From assembly GCA_903901975.1 (NCBI GenBank), contig CAIUTB010000147.1, forward strand, positions 1-64,000: a stretch of 64,000 nucleotides of DNA. The letters are read 5' to 3'. The translations under genes were made by a program, and so were the position numbers. Under the pieces are notes generated by a model. The model did not search any database, was not told where the DNA came from, and saw only the letters and a list, made by a program, of their open reading frames with translations. The DNA comes from an uncultured Bacteroidales bacterium (GTDB taxonomy: Bacteria > Bacteroidota > Bacteroidia > Bacteroidales > Paludibacteraceae). Shown one piece after another: positions 8,558 to 17,209 of this stretch. Numbering within the stretch: the first letter of the stretch is position 1; each line of letters begins with the position of its first letter.

Positions 8558-10978
8558 ATGAAAATGAAAAGAACACTCATCCTAATTGCAATCACGCTGA
8601 TGACCCTATCCAAAAACAAAGCTCAGGAAAACCTGACTTATCAACTTCCCCCTAAATCAATTCTCCAACTGGCCGACTACGAACGTGCTCCTCAAGTAAG
8701 TATTGATACCAAAAAAGAATATATGCTGCTGACTTATCACAGTACCTATAAATCGTTGGAGGATTTAAACCAACAAGAAATGAGTATGGGTGGTTTGCGC
8801 ATCAATCCGCTTACGAATATCGGTTCGGCGATGAATTATATCAACAATCTGAAAGTGAGGAAAGTTTCGGCCAAAGAGCCACTTCAGGTTAAAGGACTGC
8901 CCGTCAATCCCCGCATCGCCTATATTAGCTGGTCGCCCGACGAAACGAAGATTGCTTTCACTCAGACTGCTACCACCGGTGTTGAACTTTGGGTGTTGGA
9001 TGTGGCATCGGCACAGGCCACTCGCCTGACTGATGCGGTAGTGAATGCTAATTTGGGCAACCCCCTAAACTGGTATCACAACAGCAAAGCTTTACTGGTG
9101 CGTATATTAGTCAAAAATCGCCCGGCATTGATTGACTCCAAAAAGCAAATGCCTGTTGGTCCAACGGTTTCGGTAAGCAACGGTTCTAAATCGCAAAACC
9201 GGACTTATCCTGATTTGCTCAAAAATGCCACCGATGAAGCTAACTTTGTGATGTTGGCAGGTTCAGAGCTTTATAAAGTAGATTTGAATGGAAAAGCCGG
9301 GCTATTCAAAGGCGAAAATATGTACAGTTTTGAGTCATTCTCACCTGATGGAAAGTATTTGCTGACAACTTCTATACACAAACCATTTTCGTATGTGGTT
9401 CCGCTGAATCGTTTTCCTTCGGTGTCGGTAGTTTACGATTTGAAAGGAAATGAAGTGAAAACGGTGAATGAAGTCCCGCTTTCAGAAGTATTACCCAAAG
9501 GATTTATGGCTGTTCGTAAAGGAAAACGTCAACTTAACTGGCGATTGGATGAACCTGCCACACTGTTTTATGTGGAAGCTCTGGATGGAGGTGATCCGCA
9601 AACAAAAGTTGATTTCAGGGATGCTATTTATTTGTGGAAAGCCCCATTTGCAGCTGAGCCCGTATTAATCGCTAAAACTGCTCAACGTTTTATGAACCTG
9701 ATTTGGGGAAATAAGGATGTCGCCATATTGCAGGACGAATGGTACGATACCAGAAATGAGAAAACCTATCTGATTAATCCATCCCGACCTGATGAAACTC
9801 CCAAAGTGATTGATGATCGCAATTATCAGGATATTTATTCCGACCCTGGGCATTTTGAAAGCTGGAAAAATGAATATGGCAAATACGTGTTAGCCCTTGC
9901 TGACAATTGCCTCTTTCGTATTGGAGAAGGGCATACCAAAAAAGGACAGTTTCCCTTTATCGATGCCATGAATCTGAAAACACTCAAAACGGAACGCCTT
10001 TACCAGTCGGGCTATACAGACAAAATGGAAGAAATTTTCGACATAGAAGATTACAAAAAAGGGGAAGCATTGGTGCGTATTCAGTCGAAAAACGAATATC
10101 CGAACTATTATTTCCGCAATTTCCGCCAAAAAGATGAGCTTACTCAGGTTACACATTTTCCCAATCCGTTTGAAAGCATCAAGGACGTTTACAAAGAACT
10201 GATAAAATACAAACGTGCCGATGGAGTTGAATTGTCAGGAACACTCTATCTGCCGGCAGGTTACGACAGGAAAGCGAAAACTGAAAAACTTCCGCTGCTC
10301 ATCTGGGCTTATCCGGCCGAATACAAGGATAAAAACAGTGCCGGGCAAAGTTCAGCCAATCCCAACGAATTTACCTATCCCTATTATGGTTCGTTTGTGT
10401 ATTGGGTAACACGGGGCTATGCTGTACTCGACGATGCTGCTTTCCCGATAATCGGTGAAGGAAAAACTGAACCCAATGATAACTTTATAGAGCAACTGGT
10501 TTCCAATGCCAAAGCAGCCATTGATGCTGTGGATTCACTTGGCTTTATTAATCGAAAGAAAGTGGCTGTGGGTGGACATTCCTACGGTGCTTTTATGACT
10601 GCCAATCTGCTTACCCATTCCGATTTGTTTGCCTGTGGCATTGCCCGAAGCGGAGCGTATAACCGCACCTTGACGCCTTTTGGTTTCCAGAGCGAACAAC
10701 GTAATTACTGGGATGCGCCTGATATTTATAACACCATGTCGCCTTTTATGACTGCCGATAAAATGAAAACACCGATTTTGCTGGTTCATGGCGAAGCGGA
10801 TAATAATCCCGGTACTTTCACCCTGCAAACCGAACGGTATTTTCAGGCACTCAAAGGGCTTGGAGCGCCTGCCCGTATGTTGATTTTACCGAAAGAACAG
10901 CACAGTTATGTAGCCCGTGAAAACATTATGCATTTATTGTGGGAACAGGATCAATTTTTGGAGAAATACCTTAAATAG
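8558..10978 (+). CDS. Exported S9-family serine peptidase, glutamyl-endopeptidase-like
   Basis: An 806-residue protein with a signal peptide (MKMKRTLILIAITLMTLSKN...), a long N-terminal region typical of a beta-propeller (recurring FSPDGKYLL-like and SWSPDETKIAF strands) and a C-terminal alpha/beta hydrolase. The triad can be placed: Ser675 in GGHSYGAFMTANLL, Asp748 in HGEADNN, His782 in KEQHSYVARE. The segment SGAYNRTLTPFGFQ after the nucleophile is characteristic of the chloroplast glutamyl endopeptidase branch rather than of prolyl oligopeptidase or DPP IV. The Glu-cleaving preference is inferred from that resemblance. It is probably periplasmic and has its own promoter. Confidence 0.88.
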   Translation: MKMKRTLILIAITLMTLSKNKAQENLTYQLPPKSILQLADYERAPQVSIDTKKEYMLLTYHSTYKSLEDLNQQEMSMGGLRINPLTNIGSAMNYINNLKVRKVSAKEPLQVKGLPVNPRIAYISWSPDETKIAFTQTATTGVELWVLDVASAQATRLTDAVVNANLGNPLNWYHNSKALLVRILVKNRPALIDSKKQMPVGPTVSVSNGSKSQNRTYPDLLKNATDEANFVMLAGSELYKVDLNGKAGLFKGENMYSFESFSPDGKYLLTTSIHKPFSYVVPLNRFPSVSVVYDLKGNEVKTVNEVPLSEVLPKGFMAVRKGKRQLNWRLDEPATLFYVEALDGGDPQTKVDFRDAIYLWKAPFAAEPVLIAKTAQRFMNLIWGNKDVAILQDEWYDTRNEKTYLINPSRPDETPKVIDDRNYQDIYSDPGHFESWKNEYGKYVLALADNCLFRIGEGHTKKGQFPFIDAMNLKTLKTERLYQSGYTDKMEEIFDIEDYKKGEALVRIQSKNEYPNYYFRNFRQKDELTQVTHFPNPFESIKDVYKELIKYKRADGVELSGTLYLPAGYDRKAKTEKLPLLIWAYPAEYKDKNSAGQSSANPNEFTYPYYGSFVYWVTRGYAVLDDAAFPIIGEGKTEPNDNFIEQLVSNAKAAIDAVDSLGFINRKKVAVGGHSYGAFMTANLLTHSDLFACGIARSGAYNRTLTPFGFQSEQRNYWDAPDIYNTMSPFMTADKMKTPILLVHGEADNNPGTFTLQTERYFQALKGLGAPARMLILPKEQHSYVARENIMHLLWEQDQFLEKYLK

Positions 10979-11415
10979 TTGATAGCATCGCAATACTGAA
11001 ATTATCCCGATATTCGGGATGTTCCGTATGCTGTTCTGAGTCTAATTATCTCTATTTTAAACTATTGTGGAATATGTGACGAAAAAAAGTTCAATACTGA
11101 TTAGCAATTACTTAATTGGCAAGGAATAAATCTCAGCACTAAGCCTGCAATAAACAACTGAAAGGGAGAGAGTGGAAGAGATTCTGCTCTTTCTTCTGTA
11201 AAAACACGATTCTATATTCGGATATGAAAATACTAAAATGGAGATAAAGGAACATAGAAATTTATCCTTTTTATTATTCTTGTCGTATAAAATTGGAAAA
11301 CAATTCTTAACTTTGAAGTCGAAAAATAAATTATATAAGTTTTTATTATTAAGATAATTCTATTTTTCATTCATAAATAAATAATATCAGTTGATATACT
11401 AATGAAACAACTAAC
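10979..11415 (+). other. Intergenic region with one small palindrome
   Basis: No gene is visible. A hairpin ATCCCGATATTCGGGAT lies at 11004-11020 without a U-run. The sequence becomes markedly AT-rich towards the damaged restriction-modification locus. No tRNA-like or attachment sequence was recognised. Confidence 0.5.
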
Positions 11416-11901
11416 ATGTCAGAATTTTTATCAATAAACGAAGCAAGTGTTTGGGCTTCGGAATACCTAGACAAGAATGTAACAACTTCAAATATCTCTT
11501 ATCTTATCCAGTATGGACGAATTAAGAAAATTGGAGAGAATGGCTCAACTATGGTTTTAAAAGAAGAGCTTATTAATTACTATAAAGGACAAAAAAACAC
11601 AAGACAAGAAACCTGGAAAGATGAACTTGGAGATGATTTAAATTGGACACTCTCTTTTGATCAATACAAAGAAGCCGAAACGACAAAACACGTTCACAGA
11701 CTTCACCCATACAAGGGGAAGTTCATTCCTCAATTGGTTGAATACTTTCTTGATAGCCACACAGACAAATTTAAAAAGGAAGTATATTTCAGAGAAGGAG
11801 ATATAGTTTTAGACCCTTTTTCTGGAAGTGGAACAACAATGGTTCAAGCTTGCGAATTAGGAATTAACGCCATTGGAGTTGATGTTTCAAAATTTAACTA
11901 G
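11416..11901 (+). pseudogene. Truncated DNA methyltransferase (N-terminal fragment ending just after motif I)
   Basis: 161 residues. The N-terminus has a small helix-turn-helix-like region (about 1-60), then HRLHPYKGKFIPQLVEYFL, typical of one class of DNA amino-methyltransferases. Next comes the SAM-binding motif I, DPFSGSGTTMVQ, at about 136-147, then GVDVSKFN and two stops (TAG TAA). The catalytic motif IV (DPPY or SPPY type), which in this order of motifs should follow, is absent, so the product cannot methylate DNA alone. Full-length relatives run on for a few hundred residues. Together with the 5'-truncated TdeIII gene downstream it looks like the surviving end of a type II system. A split methyltransferase is possible, but no motif IV partner is nearby. 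Confidence 0.75.
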
Positions 11902-11915
11902 TAAATCATAGATAT

Positions 11916-12125
11916 ATGAAAAAATACAAAGTATTGCTAACAAGAGATTATATTGTAGAGATTAAAGCAAACAATGAAAATGATGCAAAAGAATGTGCTG
12001 AATTCTTTGTTTCGGGTGGTTTAGATGCTTCAACAATAATTGATCAACAAAAATATAATTTTCAGATTGAAAGAATTAAACCTGTTACTAATAATGCCTT
12101 TGAAGTTGAAGAAATTAAACTCTAA
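11916..12125 (+). CDS. Small unknown protein in the damaged restriction locus
   Basis: A 69-residue ORF beginning MKKYKVLLTRDYIVEIKA and ending FEVEEIKL. It looks like a compact alpha/beta protein with alternating strands and one acidic helix (NNENDAKECAEFF). It starts 14 nt after the methyltransferase stop and ends 5 nt before the next ORF, so co-translation is likely. I do not recognise a family with confidence; its position between DNA-modification genes suggests an accessory role. Base composition is AT-rich like the rest of the locus. Confidence 0.6.
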   Translation: MKKYKVLLTRDYIVEIKANNENDAKECAEFFVSGGLDASTIIDQQKYNFQIERIKPVTNNAFEVEEIKL

Positions 12126-12130
12126 TTATC

Positions 12131-13060
12131 ATGGAGAAAATATTATCAAATACAGATTTACTTTCTTTGAAATTTCTTGATATTGCAAAGGAATTTCAAG
12201 CAAATGTTGAACTAATTAAAGTTCTAAAATCTAGAACATATCAAATTGGTGCTGCTAATGTATTAATTAGAGCTTCTTCTGATGGTAATAATCGGTATTT
12301 TTTTGGAATCAATTACATAACAATTGAAGAAATCGCTAACCTTGAAAATCCATTTATTGCATTTATTTGTGGAGCAGTTGAAAAAACAGTTATTATTCCT
12401 GCAAAAATTTTGTTTAATGAATTACACCAAATAAGTCATGATAGAAATGGTGAATATAAAATTAATATTGACAAAGATTTGAATATTGTTCTCGCAGGAA
12501 AAGGAAATCGTTTAGACTGTACTTTTTTTATAAATAATTGGAATTTACTTTTAGCACCTCCAATTTTCGAAAATGAAAAACCTAACTCTGTTGAAGAAAG
12601 CTTACATTCAGTTTTGCAAGGAAGATTATTGGAAATAGGAAATATTAGAGGTTATCAAACATTTTGCCCTGATAAATCCAAAAAATTTAATGAAAAGAAA
12701 TTGGATGAAATTTCTACACTTCAGACTTGCCCAAACCTACAATTTTCAGATTATAATTTACTAAGACAAATTGATGTTATTTGGTTTAAGAATAGAGGAA
12801 GTAATCTTATACCAGAATATGCTTTTGAAGTCGAATTATCAACTGGAGTGTGGTCTGGGGTTGGAAGAATGGCGACTTTAATGGATTATAAAAATGTTCC
12901 ATTTTATATAATCTCAAATGATAAGAAGAAATATTCACAAGTAATAAATTCATTTCCAGAATATGGGGATCGATACAAATTTATTGCTAATGATGTATTA
13001 GGTGATCTTTATTCTGCTGAAATTAATCTAAAAGAATTGAGATATAATATAGGATTATAA
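12131..13060 (+). CDS. Putative PD-(D/E)XK-type nuclease of a restriction locus
   Basis: A 309-residue protein with no recognised N-terminal domain. The C-terminal half has a nuclease-like pattern: HSVLQGRLLEIGNIRGYQTFCPDKS, then QIDVIWF, then PEYAFEVELSTGVWSGVGRM. The spacing D...EVE after predicted beta strands fits a PD-(D/E)XK core in which the last position is Glu rather than Lys. PFYIISNDKKKYSQVI continues as in restriction-related proteins that compare an internal list of sites. It begins 5 nt after the 69-residue ORF, and its stop (13058-13060) directly abuts the remnant coding sequence of the TdeIII gene. The function is inference; it could be the cognate endonuclease of the truncated methyltransferase or an inserted gene. 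Confidence 0.6.
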   Translation: MEKILSNTDLLSLKFLDIAKEFQANVELIKVLKSRTYQIGAANVLIRASSDGNNRYFFGINYITIEEIANLENPFIAFICGAVEKTVIIPAKILFNELHQISHDRNGEYKINIDKDLNIVLAGKGNRLDCTFFINNWNLLLAPPIFENEKPNSVEESLHSVLQGRLLEIGNIRGYQTFCPDKSKKFNEKKLDEISTLQTCPNLQFSDYNLLRQIDVIWFKNRGSNLIPEYAFEVELSTGVWSGVGRMATLMDYKNVPFYIISNDKKKYSQVINSFPEYGDRYKFIANDVLGDLYSAEINLKELRYNIGL

Positions 13061-13090
13061 TTTCAAAATCACAATCCAGAACCAGCAGTA

Positions 13091-13777
13091 ATGCCTTTCC
13101 ATACTAGGTTGTTGGGAAAAGACAGATTAGCATTATATTCATTTATTCATTCATTGAACACCAATTTTGGTACTAGTATTTTTGAGCCGGTTGCACTAGC
13201 TCTAGCTAGAACAAAGTTTAAATCTGCTCATGCTCAAGCAACTTCAGGGACTCAAATCTCTTCCGAAGCTCATAATGTAATTCAAAATATTATGGACAGT
13301 TTGTCTATTGGAATAACTTCACCGAATAAAATTGATGAAATAGCTGCAATAAGGGCTGTTTGTCAGTCTGGTGAAATGAAAACAGTTAAACCAACTAAAG
13401 TAGATGTAAAAATCATTGGACATGATGATACAATTTATTTGTTCGACATAAAGACTGCTAAACCTAATGCGGGTGGCTTTAAGGAATTTAACCGTACTCT
13501 TTTAGAATGGGTTGCAACTACTCTTGCTGCAAATCCAACTGCTAATATTGAAACTTTAATCGCAATTCCATATAATCCGTATGCACCAGCTCCGTACGCA
13601 CGTTGGACAATGCGTGGAATGTTAGATTTAAATCAGGAATTAAAAGTAGCAGATGAATTCTGGGATTTTCTTGGTGGAGAAGGTGCCTATCAAGATTTAC
13701 TTGATTGTTTTGAAAGAGTTGGAATTGAACTAAGAGCAGAAATTGATGACTATTTTTTGAGGTTTAATCAACGATAA
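13091..13777 (+). CDS. TdeIII-family type II restriction endonuclease, 5'-truncated
   Basis: 228 residues from the first ATG, reading MPFHTRLLGKDRLALYSFIHSLNTNFGTSIFEPVA and ending FWDFLGGEGAYQDLLDCFERVGIELRAEIDDYFLRF. I recognise this as the TdeIII/MjaII restriction endonuclease family, recalled to recognise GGNCC; treat the specificity as unverified. VKPTKVDVKI...LFDIKTAKPNAGG supplies the D...D-K catalytic pattern. The frame is open upstream to 13061 and reads FQNHNPEPAV, which looks like conserved family sequence, so about 30 N-terminal residues appear to be missing and the coding remnant begins right after the stop of the previous gene. Whether the internal start yields a stable enzyme is uncertain, and no intact partner methyltransferase is present. 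Confidence 0.78.
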   Translation: MPFHTRLLGKDRLALYSFIHSLNTNFGTSIFEPVALALARTKFKSAHAQATSGTQISSEAHNVIQNIMDSLSIGITSPNKIDEIAAIRAVCQSGEMKTVKPTKVDVKIIGHDDTIYLFDIKTAKPNAGGFKEFNRTLLEWVATTLAANPTANIETLIAIPYNPYAPAPYARWTMRGMLDLNQELKVADEFWDFLGGEGAYQDLLDCFERVGIELRAEIDDYFLRFNQR

Positions 13778-13808
13778 CAAACAAAATAGCTTATAAAGAT
13801 TAAGCGCC

Positions 13809-13880
13809 CAAAAAGCAAAAAAAGCCACAACAAGTTAGTGTTATTTTCAAACGCCTTGCAGTGGCTTTTATAGCTTTTTG
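13809..13880. terminator. Imperfect long-arm inverted repeat after the TdeIII gene
   Basis: Arms 13809-13828 (CAAAAAGC...AAAAAGCCAC) and 13861-13880 (GTGGCTTTT...GCTTTTTG) pair with one small internal mismatch across a 32-nt loop. It can act as a terminator in either direction, though the loop is long. A 68-codon reverse-strand ORF here is only the shadow of the repeat. Confidence 0.5.
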
Positions 13881-13994
13881 ATAATAGGCAGAGCGGTCAC
13901 AGTACATTGTTTTTTTTGCTCGTTTAGACTGGATGAAGCAATTAAAAATAAAAAAAACAATGAACTGTGGAGAGTTAATTGCAAAGCAATAAGT

Positions 13995-14158
13995 GCCGAA
14001 AAACAATCTCAGTTCAGCGTAGGCTGTAAATGTTCGGCATAGTCTCCAGACTAGGTCGTGCTAAAAGGAAAGCTCAGCTTTCCATATTTTAAAAGAGAAA
14101 GTGATTTATTATACAAGGCAAAGCCTTGTTTCTAACCCTACATAGTCTGGAGACTATG
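13995..14158. repeat. Cluster of nested palindromes (REP/MITE-like)
   Basis: Outer pair: CATAGTCTCCAGACTA (14038-14053) and TAGTCTGGAGACTATG (14143-14158), perfect reverse complements and each nearly palindromic. Inside lie two tight hairpins, GGAAAGC-TCA-GCTTTCC (14067-14083) and ACAAGGC-AAA-GCCTTGT (14113-14129). A GCCGAA...TTCGGC pair (13995-14038) extends the structure to the left. There is no transposase. It fills the gap of about 490 bp between the restriction remnant and the MORN gene, which otherwise holds no gene. Confidence 0.65.
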
Positions 14159-14271
14159 CCGGACTGAGAACTGAATCGGACAATCGACCCAGAAAAGAGA
14201 AAAAATACTTCGACTGGAAACTAAAACCAGGAAGTTGCTAAGCAGGTATTAAATAACAAATTGAAACAACT

Positions 14272-14958
14272 ATGAGAAATCTAATTTTAGTCACTTTTTT
14301 TATTACAACACTGTTTATAAATGCACAGACTGATTCATGCAAAGTCCTCAATGAAAAAATTAGTGGAAAATATACCGGTGAATGTCTAAATGGGCTTGCT
14401 AACGGAAAAGGGAAATCAATCGGAGAAGATACTTACATTGGAACTTTTAAAGATGGTTTGCCTGATGGAAAAGGAAAATACATATTTAATAATGCTGATG
14501 TTTTTATTGGTAACTGGCTAAAAGGTAAAAAAAACGGGAAAGGAAAATTTGAAATTTCAATAAACGGAAAAAAGAATACGATAAATGGTTATTGGAAAGA
14601 AAATGAATATGTTGGTGTGTCTGAGCCTGATGTTTCTTATAGAGTTACAAACTCTTCAGGTATATTGGATTACAAGGTTGAGAAAAATAAGCCTGTAAAT
14701 GAGTTTGAAAATGACAATCAAATTACTTTTACTACTAAAAGTGCATTCACTGATTTTCTTCCAAGAGATTTGAAAATTGACAAATCGTCAGGACAAACTA
14801 ATCAAATCGGTAAAAAAATCGTAATAACACAGTACTTCTGTCCAATTCATTGTGAAATAAGTTATTCAATATTACTTGCTGCAGGCAGAAAACAATGTCG
14901 TTTTATTATTGATATACTTGAAAAAGGGAAATACACTATTATCTTAAACAACGACTAA
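14272..14958 (+). CDS. Exported MORN-repeat protein
   Basis: 228 residues with a signal peptide (MRNLILVTFFITTLFINAQ) and three to four MORN units between about residues 35 and 120: GKYTGECLNGLANGKGK, YIGTFKDGLPDGKGKY, FIGNWLKGKKNGKGKF and a degenerate GYWKENEYVG. The last 110 residues have no recognisable domain. MORN repeats form beta-hairpin rods used in protein or lipid contacts; in bacteria their role is mostly unknown. It lies alone between the palindrome cluster and another exported protein. Confidence 0.8.
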   Translation: MRNLILVTFFITTLFINAQTDSCKVLNEKISGKYTGECLNGLANGKGKSIGEDTYIGTFKDGLPDGKGKYIFNNADVFIGNWLKGKKNGKGKFEISINGKKNTINGYWKENEYVGVSEPDVSYRVTNSSGILDYKVEKNKPVNEFENDNQITFTTKSAFTDFLPRDLKIDKSSGQTNQIGKKIVITQYFCPIHCEISYSILLAAGRKQCRFIIDILEKGKYTIILNND

Positions 14959-15148
14959 GACATTAAAAATTAGTATTCTCTACCCACGCTTGTGCGTGTT
15001 TGTAACCCATGCCAATAGAAAAGAAAGAGAAGAGAGCAATATATCAATCTTCCGGACACTTGTATTTGCAAATCAGTGCCATCGGTATTTGAACTTACTT
15101 TTATACTGAATTGAAAAATAGCATATTAAATAACAAAAAATTGAAATT

Positions 15149-15832
15149 ATGAAAACAGGTCAGATTTATTTTATTGCGGTTATGATGATATCATCTGTGA
15201 TGTTATTCGGACAGACACGCCCGTCAATCATAACATTTCAAAATCCCTATCCCTCTGTTTTACCCTTTGATAAACGGTATATAAATGAAAACCTACATGA
15301 TTATGATAACATTGATGGAAGTCCCTATTTAAACACCGAATTTGTAGATGGTACATTTTACATAAAGGATACAGTGGCAATCAAACTTCCGATTCGCTAC
15401 AACATCTACGTCGACCATATGGAATATAAGTCGGATGGAGCTGTTTATTATGTGGATAGTCCACAAATCCTATCCCGAATCGTATTGGGTGAATCGGTAT
15501 TTATCTACCTGCCCTTAATCGGAAAAGGGAGCTATGTTGAATTGCTTGAATCCGGCAAATTCAAGCTGGTTCAAAAAAGAAGAGTTGATTTTAAGCATTC
15601 AGAGTCAAAACCAATGGAAGGACTCATCCGATCGAGATATGAAAGCAATACTGATGTATTTTATTTGCTAAACAATCAAAACCAGCCATTCAGAATTGAA
15701 AATATGAATTCAGTGCTGAAAGCCTTGCAGGATCAAAAGACCCAAATTGAAACTTTTATTAAGCAGGAAAAAATAAGAAATACAAAAAAAGAAAATCTCG
15801 TCAAAATAGTTAAATACTACAATAGTTTGTAA
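15149..15832 (+). CDS. Exported protein of unknown function
   Basis: 227 residues. The N-terminus MKTGQIYFIAVMMISSVMLFGQ is a signal peptide. The body is rich in beta strands (FVDGTFYIKDTVAIKLPIRYNIYVDHMEYK, VYYVDSP) and ends with a helical, lysine-rich tail. Similar exported proteins of about 200-240 residues occur singly in Bacteroidota, without an assigned role as far as I know. It has its own upstream gap of 190 bp and ends 44 bp before the terminator shared with tRNA-Phe. Confidence 0.65.
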   Translation: MKTGQIYFIAVMMISSVMLFGQTRPSIITFQNPYPSVLPFDKRYINENLHDYDNIDGSPYLNTEFVDGTFYIKDTVAIKLPIRYNIYVDHMEYKSDGAVYYVDSPQILSRIVLGESVFIYLPLIGKGSYVELLESGKFKLVQKRRVDFKHSESKPMEGLIRSRYESNTDVFYLLNNQNQPFRIENMNSVLKALQDQKTQIETFIKQEKIRNTKKENLVKIVKYYNSL

Positions 15833-15876
15833 GGATTTCGATTAACTCCACTTCCAGCCGGGACAAATACAAATTA

Positions 15877-15920
15877 AAAGAACGCTAAAAACTTAATTAT
15901 AAGTTTGTTAGCGTTCTTTT
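15877..15920. terminator. Bidirectional terminator between exported protein and tRNA-Phe
   Basis: Arms AAAAGAACGCTAA (15877-15889) and TTAGCGTTCTTTT (15908-15920) are exact complements, with a further AAACTT/AAGTTT pairing inside. The end is T-rich on both strands. Confidence 0.8.
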
Positions 15921-15923
15921 GGG

Positions 15924-15996
15924 TGGTACCACCAGGAATCGAACCGGGGACACAAGGATTTTCAGTCCTTTGCTCTACCAACTGAGCTATGGTACC
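15924..15996 (-). tRNA. tRNA-Phe (anticodon GAA)
   Basis: The reverse strand folds as a 73-nt tRNA. The acceptor is GGTACCA/TGGTACC, the D arm AGCTCAGTTGGTAGAGC, the anticodon stem AAGGA/TCCTT with loop CTGAAAA (anticodon GAA), and the T loop TTCGATT. The T stem CCCGG/CCTGG shows one apparent mismatch. CCA is not encoded. A terminator lies just downstream. Confidence 0.93.
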
Positions 15997-16136
15997 TTTC
16001 GGCTTAGCGGGTGCAAATATACGGCGTTTTTTTGAATTTGCAAGGGGAAAAAAGGAAAAATCCCAAAAAAGTACCTGAGTTTGAACCGAAATTCCTTTTT
16101 CAGTGTTAGTTTAGCTATTGTAGTTGACATATTTAC

Positions 16137-16144
16137 TAACTTTG
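16137..16144 (+). promoter_or_regulatory. -7 box (TAACTTTG) for the EamA transporter
   Basis: Exact TAnnTTTG, 18 nt before the ATG at 16163. It lies downstream of an earlier in-frame candidate start and so argues against that start. Confidence 0.6.
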
Positions 16145-16162
16145 TCGCCTCATTTATCTTTC

Positions 16163-17104
16163 ATGGAAAAAAACAAACTTAGCGGACATATTGCGATGTT
16201 TTCGGCCAATATTATTTTTGGATTGAATACGCCGATTTCCCGTACATTGATGCCAGAAACCTTGAGTCCTTATACACTTACCTTTTTCAGACTGGCCGGT
16301 GGCTTGCTTCTTTTCTGGACTGCATCGCTGTTTGTAAAAAAGGAACATGTACCGGCAAAGGATATTTTATTGCTGTTTTTTGCTTCGCTCTTTGCGCTGA
16401 CATTAAACCAGTTACCTTATTTTATCGGCTTGTCACTTACTTCTCCGATTGATGCTTCTATTGTAGTTACCATGTTGCCCATCGTTACTATGATTTTGGC
16501 GGCACTTATCCTGAAAGAACCGATTACGCTTATGAAAGCAGTCGGCGTTTTGGTGGGAGCTTCGGGTGCATTGCTGCTGGTTTTCCATAGTCCGGCAACG
16601 CATTCAGGACAAAGTAATTTTTGGGGAAACCTGATTGTTTTTGGAGCGGTAAGTTCGTTTGCTCTGTACCTGACACTTTTCAAAGAGCTTATTACGCGTT
16701 ATTCTCCGGTAACCGTTATGAAGTGGATGTTCCTGTTTGGCACTATTGTTTGTCTGCCATTTTGTTACAAACCCCTCGTTCAAACCGATTTCAGTATCCT
16801 GAGCAGCGGAACGTACTGGCGTATCGCTTACGTGGTATTTTTTGCCACTTTTATCGGATATCTGCTTATTCCGCTTGGGCAGAAGGAACTTCGGCCAACC
16901 ACGCTGAGCATGTATAATTACGTTCAACCGGTGGTGGCTTCACTGGTGGCTGTGGCTATTGGCATCGATATTTTTGGTCTCGAAAAAGCACTGGCAGGCG
17001 TATTGGTCTTTGCCGGAGTGTATATTGTAACGCAAAGTAAATCGAAAGCGCAATTGGATGAGGAAAAAGAATTGAAAATAACAAAACAAACTCAGATTCC
17101 TTAA
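16163..17104 (+). CDS. DMT-superfamily (EamA) transporter
   Basis: 313 residues with about ten membrane segments and two tandem EamA halves. The second half has VMKWMFLFGTIV and the usual ending LRPTTLSMYNYVQPVVASLVAVAIGIDIFGLEKALAGVLVFAGVYIV. Family members export amino acids or other small metabolites, and the substrate cannot be inferred here. The start was placed at MEKNKL (16163) because the reading frame upstream overlaps the -7 box. The C-terminus is short, charged and cytoplasmic. It is monocistronic. Confidence 0.88.
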   Translation: MEKNKLSGHIAMFSANIIFGLNTPISRTLMPETLSPYTLTFFRLAGGLLLFWTASLFVKKEHVPAKDILLLFFASLFALTLNQLPYFIGLSLTSPIDASIVVTMLPIVTMILAALILKEPITLMKAVGVLVGASGALLLVFHSPATHSGQSNFWGNLIVFGAVSSFALYLTLFKELITRYSPVTVMKWMFLFGTIVCLPFCYKPLVQTDFSILSSGTYWRIAYVVFFATFIGYLLIPLGQKELRPTTLSMYNYVQPVVASLVAVAIGIDIFGLEKALAGVLVFAGVYIVTQSKSKAQLDEEKELKITKQTQIP

Positions 17105-17155
17105 ATGTACTGTGATTAACGAACTTCCGCCTTTTTTTTATCCTCAAAAAATGAG

Positions 17156-17163
17156 TATATTTG
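17156..17163 (+). promoter_or_regulatory. -7 box (TATATTTG) for the mlaE-mlaF-xth unit
   Basis: Exact TAnnTTTG match, 46 nt before the mlaE ATG. Confidence 0.55.
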
Positions 17164-17209
17164 CAGCAAAATTTCAGAATCTATCACTCAAATTCTATAA
17201 CCATCCGAC

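Noticed and set aside
13800..14006. 68-codon minus-strand ORF after the TdeIII gene
   Set aside because: It spans the long inverted repeat and its composition follows that structure; no protein features.
10979..15996. Genomic island integrated at tRNA-Phe with a copy of the tRNA 3' end as far attachment site
   Set aside because: No second copy of the tRNA 3' end was found in 10979-11415, and there is no integrase in the segment.
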